A stretch of DNA of 64,000 nucleotides from Hericium rajendrae (Eukaryota; Basidiomycota; Agaricomycetes; Russulales; Hericiaceae): the NCBI GenBank assembly GCA_033439255.1, contig CM065887.1:744001-808000 (forward strand), given 5' to 3'. Below the pieces are notes generated by a model, which had not been told where the DNA came from, did not search any database, and saw only the letters and a list, made by a program, of their open reading frames with translations. Shown piece after piece: positions 60,401 through 64,000 of this stretch (position 1 is its first letter; each line of letters begins with the position of its first letter). The translations under genes and the position numbers were made by a program.

Positions 60401-62669
60401 GGGCGTGGGCACAGCACCGTCGGCAATAAGGGGCGTTCGTATTCGTCATTGTATGTGGCCGCCGTTGCTTCGTTTATCAGATTCTGGGATGTATGTCGGA
60501 CGCCTGATGGTGCCTAGTGAGTACCGGGGACAAGGTTACGACATGCAATGTACACGAGTGATTATTTCGATTTTGACTACGCGATATAGTGCACGAGGCG
60601 TGCGTGCCCATCGCAACTGCGTTCGTGCAGAAGCCGTGGATCCTTGGCGCGGACGAGGCGCAGAGCGCAGACGCACCGTGCCACAGCCGGTACCGTACAC
60701 TGATGCGGAAGCCGGTACACTGACGTGGAGGCCCGCGCCCACATCCCATAGCGGCTGGGCCCAGCGCTCCCGGGTGTATCTCGGCGGCAGATCGCTGCGA
60801 TAGGCTATTGCAGCTGGACTTGCGTGATCGCCGTGTCGCTTCGGCCTGCCCAGGCACTTCTTCGAAAGAGATCACTGGCATGGAAGAGTGCGAATGGGGA
60901 CCGCGAAGACGGGACCTGGAGCCGGACGCGTCGAGGTTGGGCCGCCGCGGCGAAGACGATGGGGGCGCAAAGCTTCGAGTTCTCTGACTTCTGGGAAGAT
61001 AGGGCCTGTCAGTGAGAACAAACTAACACTGGGGATGATAGTGGCATGCCGCACAACTTCGGGTTCTGAGAAACGTCATCGTAGATTGCGGCGACGGGGC
61101 CTGTCTGCTGGGAAATCGACTCGTGATGCATTGATGGATGAAGCATGCATGAAGAATGACATGAAGCCGATCGAAAGTTTTTCATTTCATGTTGACGTTC
61201 AGGACCAGAGACGTGGGGCGATCATGAACTCCATGAGGACAGTACGCATAAGTAGTCGCATTGAATTCGAAATCGCCAGTGCCTAAGTCTGCAGGGTCTG
61301 AGCCGTAAGTGTGCGTGTGCAGGACGTGCAGGCGGCAGCTCCGGGAGTCGATCGCACGCGGTGTCTATTTCGAGCAGAGACGCAGATATCGGGCGTCAAT
61401 ATTGTGGCTTCAGTATGGCGGTGCATGCGTGATGGCGCATCAGGTCGTCTGCGACACAAGCTCAAGTGTCGATAGCTTCGAACATACTAGATCGTGTAGA
61501 GCGAGTGCAACGCATCAAACGACCGGTGCGGTCTTGATAGAAAGCACAGATATGTTCTGTGTAAAATTAGCAAGGGGAACTGCATTTTGAAAATCAGCGT
61601 TGACGTTAGCGAGTATCCCCACAAGTAATATTAGAGCCGCACAGTAGGGCCGTATATTCCCATCATTCTCGAGCACGAGCTCTGGTCTCTTGCACCTCAT
61701 AGCGTAGACAAAATGACTGCCGTGCGTGCATGTGTGTGAAGTCAGTAACGGGGCTTTCCATTCATTTTGCAATTCAGCACAGACCTTCCTTAGCGATTAT
61801 CCCCAAAGCGAAATGGGGATTGCGCAGCGCGGTCCATCATCTCGCCCGCCGGACATGCGATGGCCAGATATTTCCAGCCTCTCGTACCCATGGCGCAGCA
61901 ACACTGTCCCGTGCCCATGTGCGCTGCAGGCCAACGATCAAATGCGCTGCCATGCATGTCGTCCAGCCGACGTCGAGACGACGAGCGCGGAACAGTTGAT
62001 AGGAGTCGAAATTACAGACGCGATATCCAAGATATCAAAGCTTGAACGCCGCGCGACTCCACGAGGCGACTATAGTAGCTCGGTGCGCGCGAGGCTGTTC
62101 TCATCGCCGTCGCCCTAAACGGGAGATTAAATAATCGATAAATGGCAACGCACCGCGAGACGAAACACGCGTTGGACGCTGGTATGCAGGCGGCTTGATG
62201 GCCTGCATCATGGCGCGCGAAGCTGCAGAGGAAGACAGGATTGACGGAAGCACATCTCGGTCGCGCAAATGTCGCTGTACTGTATTGCCGAGCTTAGTCA
62301 CGGATCGTGGGGAAGAAGGACAAGCGCCTTACGAAAGGCGGCTTGTCGTGCAGCCGTCTTGGTATCAGCAACGCCGCGTAAAATGCTTGATAGAACAAAC
62401 CAGCAGAAGCAGGTGTCTCGATGGGTGTTCGCCTCCTATATGATAGCGGTGCAAAAGGGACATCAAACGCGGTTATTGTGAGCGATGGATTTAGATGGCA
62501 ATCGTCACCAGAAATGACTGCGCGGTCGGCGGAGTGTGTATGAGCGCTTCTTCAAGCGGGGGTAAGCGAAAGGGGTACATAAGGTAAGGCGTTCCGGTCG
62601 AAGGAAGACGGAAATCGCCCACCACGATTAGCTACTTATTTTCCAACGACGACAACAATCAAGGACACG
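60401..62669. other. 2.3-kb stretch without recognised genes
   Basis: Many short frames, none with family features, splice support or sensible composition. The longest plus frame, 60888-61286, is a shadow-like basic sequence. The segment may be further decayed DNA belonging to the same degenerating area as the amylase relic. The Yap-like promoter occupies the right end. Confidence 0.5.
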
Positions 62670-63712
62670 ATGACATTGGTACAACCTCGCGCGTCGAGTT
62701 CTGTGCTGCCATCGATGCGGCGATGGTATGGGCCGGGATCGGCGGCGGAGTTGTATGGGCCGGGCGGACGGAGAAGTTTCTCGGACTACCGTGAGTAAAA
62801 TTCCGGGGGGGCCGGCCGGCTGCTGACTGATTTCTTACTAATACTTGCGCGTCGGTGTTGTTTGACTTTCCGTGTCCCGCCCATGTTAGCTCAGTCCCCG
62901 TTCCACTCCCAGCAGCCCTCCAATGCTGTCCAGCAGCAGCAACAGCAGCAGCAGCAGGGCAACCCCCAGCCCCACGACCAGCAGCCCCAGTCCGTCCAGC
63001 CCATGCGCCTGAGACAGGATCCACCACCCGTCAATCCCCCAGCCGCACGCTCCTCCCGCAAGCGAAAATCCCCGACTGAAGGGCTCGAGCAGCAGCAGTC
63101 ACTCCCCCCACCTCCACCTCAGGCCACCATGCAGCACACACTACCCCCACCCCACACATTGGTGCCCCCACATCTCCAGGCACCGCCGCCGGGCATGTCG
63201 CCCTTCCAATACCCGCCCGACTACACGACGGGCGGTCTGCCACCGCCCCACCCCATGCACGCCGTACCTCAGCCCCCGCCCGAGGCGCCCGCTCCATCAC
63301 CAGAACAGCAGCAGCCCGGTTCGGCGCAGAATTCCGCGAATCAGGGGAGGACTCTCAGCCAGAGCAAGCGCGCAGAGCAGAACCGCAAGGCGCAACGTGC
63401 CTTCAGGGAGCGGCGGGATCAGTATGGTTCTCCCTTTTCACTTTTTGCGTATCTAACCCCTTCTGCAGACACGTAAAGGCGCTCGAGTCGCGGTCACAGC
63501 TGCTTGACGCCGCGCTGGCCTCGGCTGATGAGGCCAATCGGCGATGGGAAGAGTGTCGTGCCCTGGTGGATCAGCTCCGGATTGAGAACGCCGCCTTGCG
63601 GGCGGCACTCAGCCAGGCGCAGTCCGCTGCGAACGCGCCTCCTACCGGCGTCTCCCCTTCAGAGACCAAGTCTGGGGAACTCGGAGACAAAGGTGAAGAT
63701 ACATCGGGTTGA
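62670..63712 (+). CDS. Yap/AP-1-like bZIP transcription factor with polyglutamine
   Basis: The ATG at 62670 opens MTLVQPRASSSVLPSMRRWY. The intron at about 62791-62886 (GTGAGT...TTAG) joins SDY to PQSPFHSQQPSNAV and a nine-Gln run. A Pro/Gln-rich region follows, then the basic region LSQSKRAEQNRKAQRAFRER, completed across an intron near 63424-63471 to RDQHVKALESRSQLLDAALA and a leucine-zipper-like helix. NRKAQRAFRER is the Yap-type signature (N..AQ..FR), which recognises TTAC-type half sites. The protein is about 300 residues. Only one cysteine is visible after the bZIP (WEECRALVDQ), so the redox Cys-rich domains of Yap1 are absent. The target set is unknown. Stop TGA at 63710-63712. Confidence 0.9.
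62931..62957 (+). repeat. CAG/CAA triplet repeat (polyglutamine) in the Yap-like gene
   Basis: Nine triplets, eight CAG and one CAA, encode a glutamine run between AV and GNPQPHD. Such tracts in fungal regulators often differ in length between strains. Confidence 0.9.
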
Positions 63713-64000
63713 CGGGCTCTTTTGTATGTGTGTTGATTCGTTGGTTTCTTATCAAGGCATCCAGCCCTTGACCTATTCCTCTTGATATCTTGGCCCGTAG
63801 TTATAATTGTCTCTTTCAGTGTTATGTTATGAGGTATGGCCGTATGAAGAAGTCATTTACCTTATCTGCGGGACCTTGTGCACTAATGAGTACATATAGT
63901 CCTACCATGCGCGCTGTACACCGTTTCCTCGTCGTTGGACTCTGTCAAAACTGTGTTATGGTCTCTTTTTTGTACACTGCGCCGAACGGCTATAGAATGG

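Overview
This window is nuclear DNA from a filamentous basidiomycete, almost certainly an agaricomycete. Genes are densely packed on both strands. Most are cut by many short introns, usually 45 to 80 bases, of the form GTRNGN...YAG. Families typical of the group recur: a con-6 repeat protein, a DUF6593-type protein, F-box/LRR proteins, a secreted CBM1 protein, and the agaricomycete family whose N-terminus reads MACHHIYTDQLRALN. Coding exons are GC-rich. No bacterial, viral or retroelement block was recognised, and no ribosomal RNA or CRISPR array.

Layout. 1-4180 (-): WEE1 kinase, running off the left edge. 4181-6425: no secure gene. 6426-9832 (-): an agaricomycete-specific protein, probably one gene made of two family modules. 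10641-11294 (+): con-6 protein with three repeats. 11599-13752 (-): AGC-like kinase. 14797-16304 (+): putative R3H-associated-domain protein. 16536-20758 (-): chitin synthase. 21646-22744 (+): alpha/beta hydrolase with an 11-base micro-exon. 22913-25565 (-): candidate TPP1/Est3-like telomere protein. 26790-28023 (+) and 28548-30502 (-): convergent F-box/LRR proteins. 30970-32524 (-): PRMT1. 32956-33537 (+): BRI3-like membrane protein. 36245-39788 (+): long disordered conserved protein. 40310-41517 (+): HAC1/XBP1-type bZIP. 42344-42840 (-): CHZ1 histone chaperone. 44668-46394 (+): DUF6593-type protein. 48017-48858 (+): secreted CBM1 protein. 50559-53436 (+): single-pass coiled-coil protein. 54943-56994 (-): SCP/PSR-type phosphatase. 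57461-60400 (+): decayed GH13-CBM20 alpha-amylase. 62670-63712 (+): Yap-type bZIP.

Most genes are housekeeping and independent of one another. Themes that recur are cell cycle and signalling (WEE1, AGC kinase, SCP phosphatase), chromatin and telomeres (PRMT1, CHZ1, TPP1-like), stress transcription (HAC1-like, Yap-like), and wall or polysaccharide biology (chitin synthase, CBM1 protein, dead amylase).

The strongest discovery-type signal is in the HAC1-like gene. The bZIP half and the acidic C-terminal half lie in different frames. Removing 41 bases (41001-41041) joins them. That segment has no GT-AG ends and is bounded by two hairpins with 7-base loops of Ire1 type, so it is a predicted unconventional, Ire1-processed intron. 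Other points of interest are the TPP1/Est3-like OB-fold protein, the micro-exon that carries the hydrolase nucleophile, repeat-phased introns and a tandem acceptor in the con-6 gene, and the amylase pseudogene. All gene models are hand-spliced from sequence alone. Exon edges are inferences unless a family motif crosses them.
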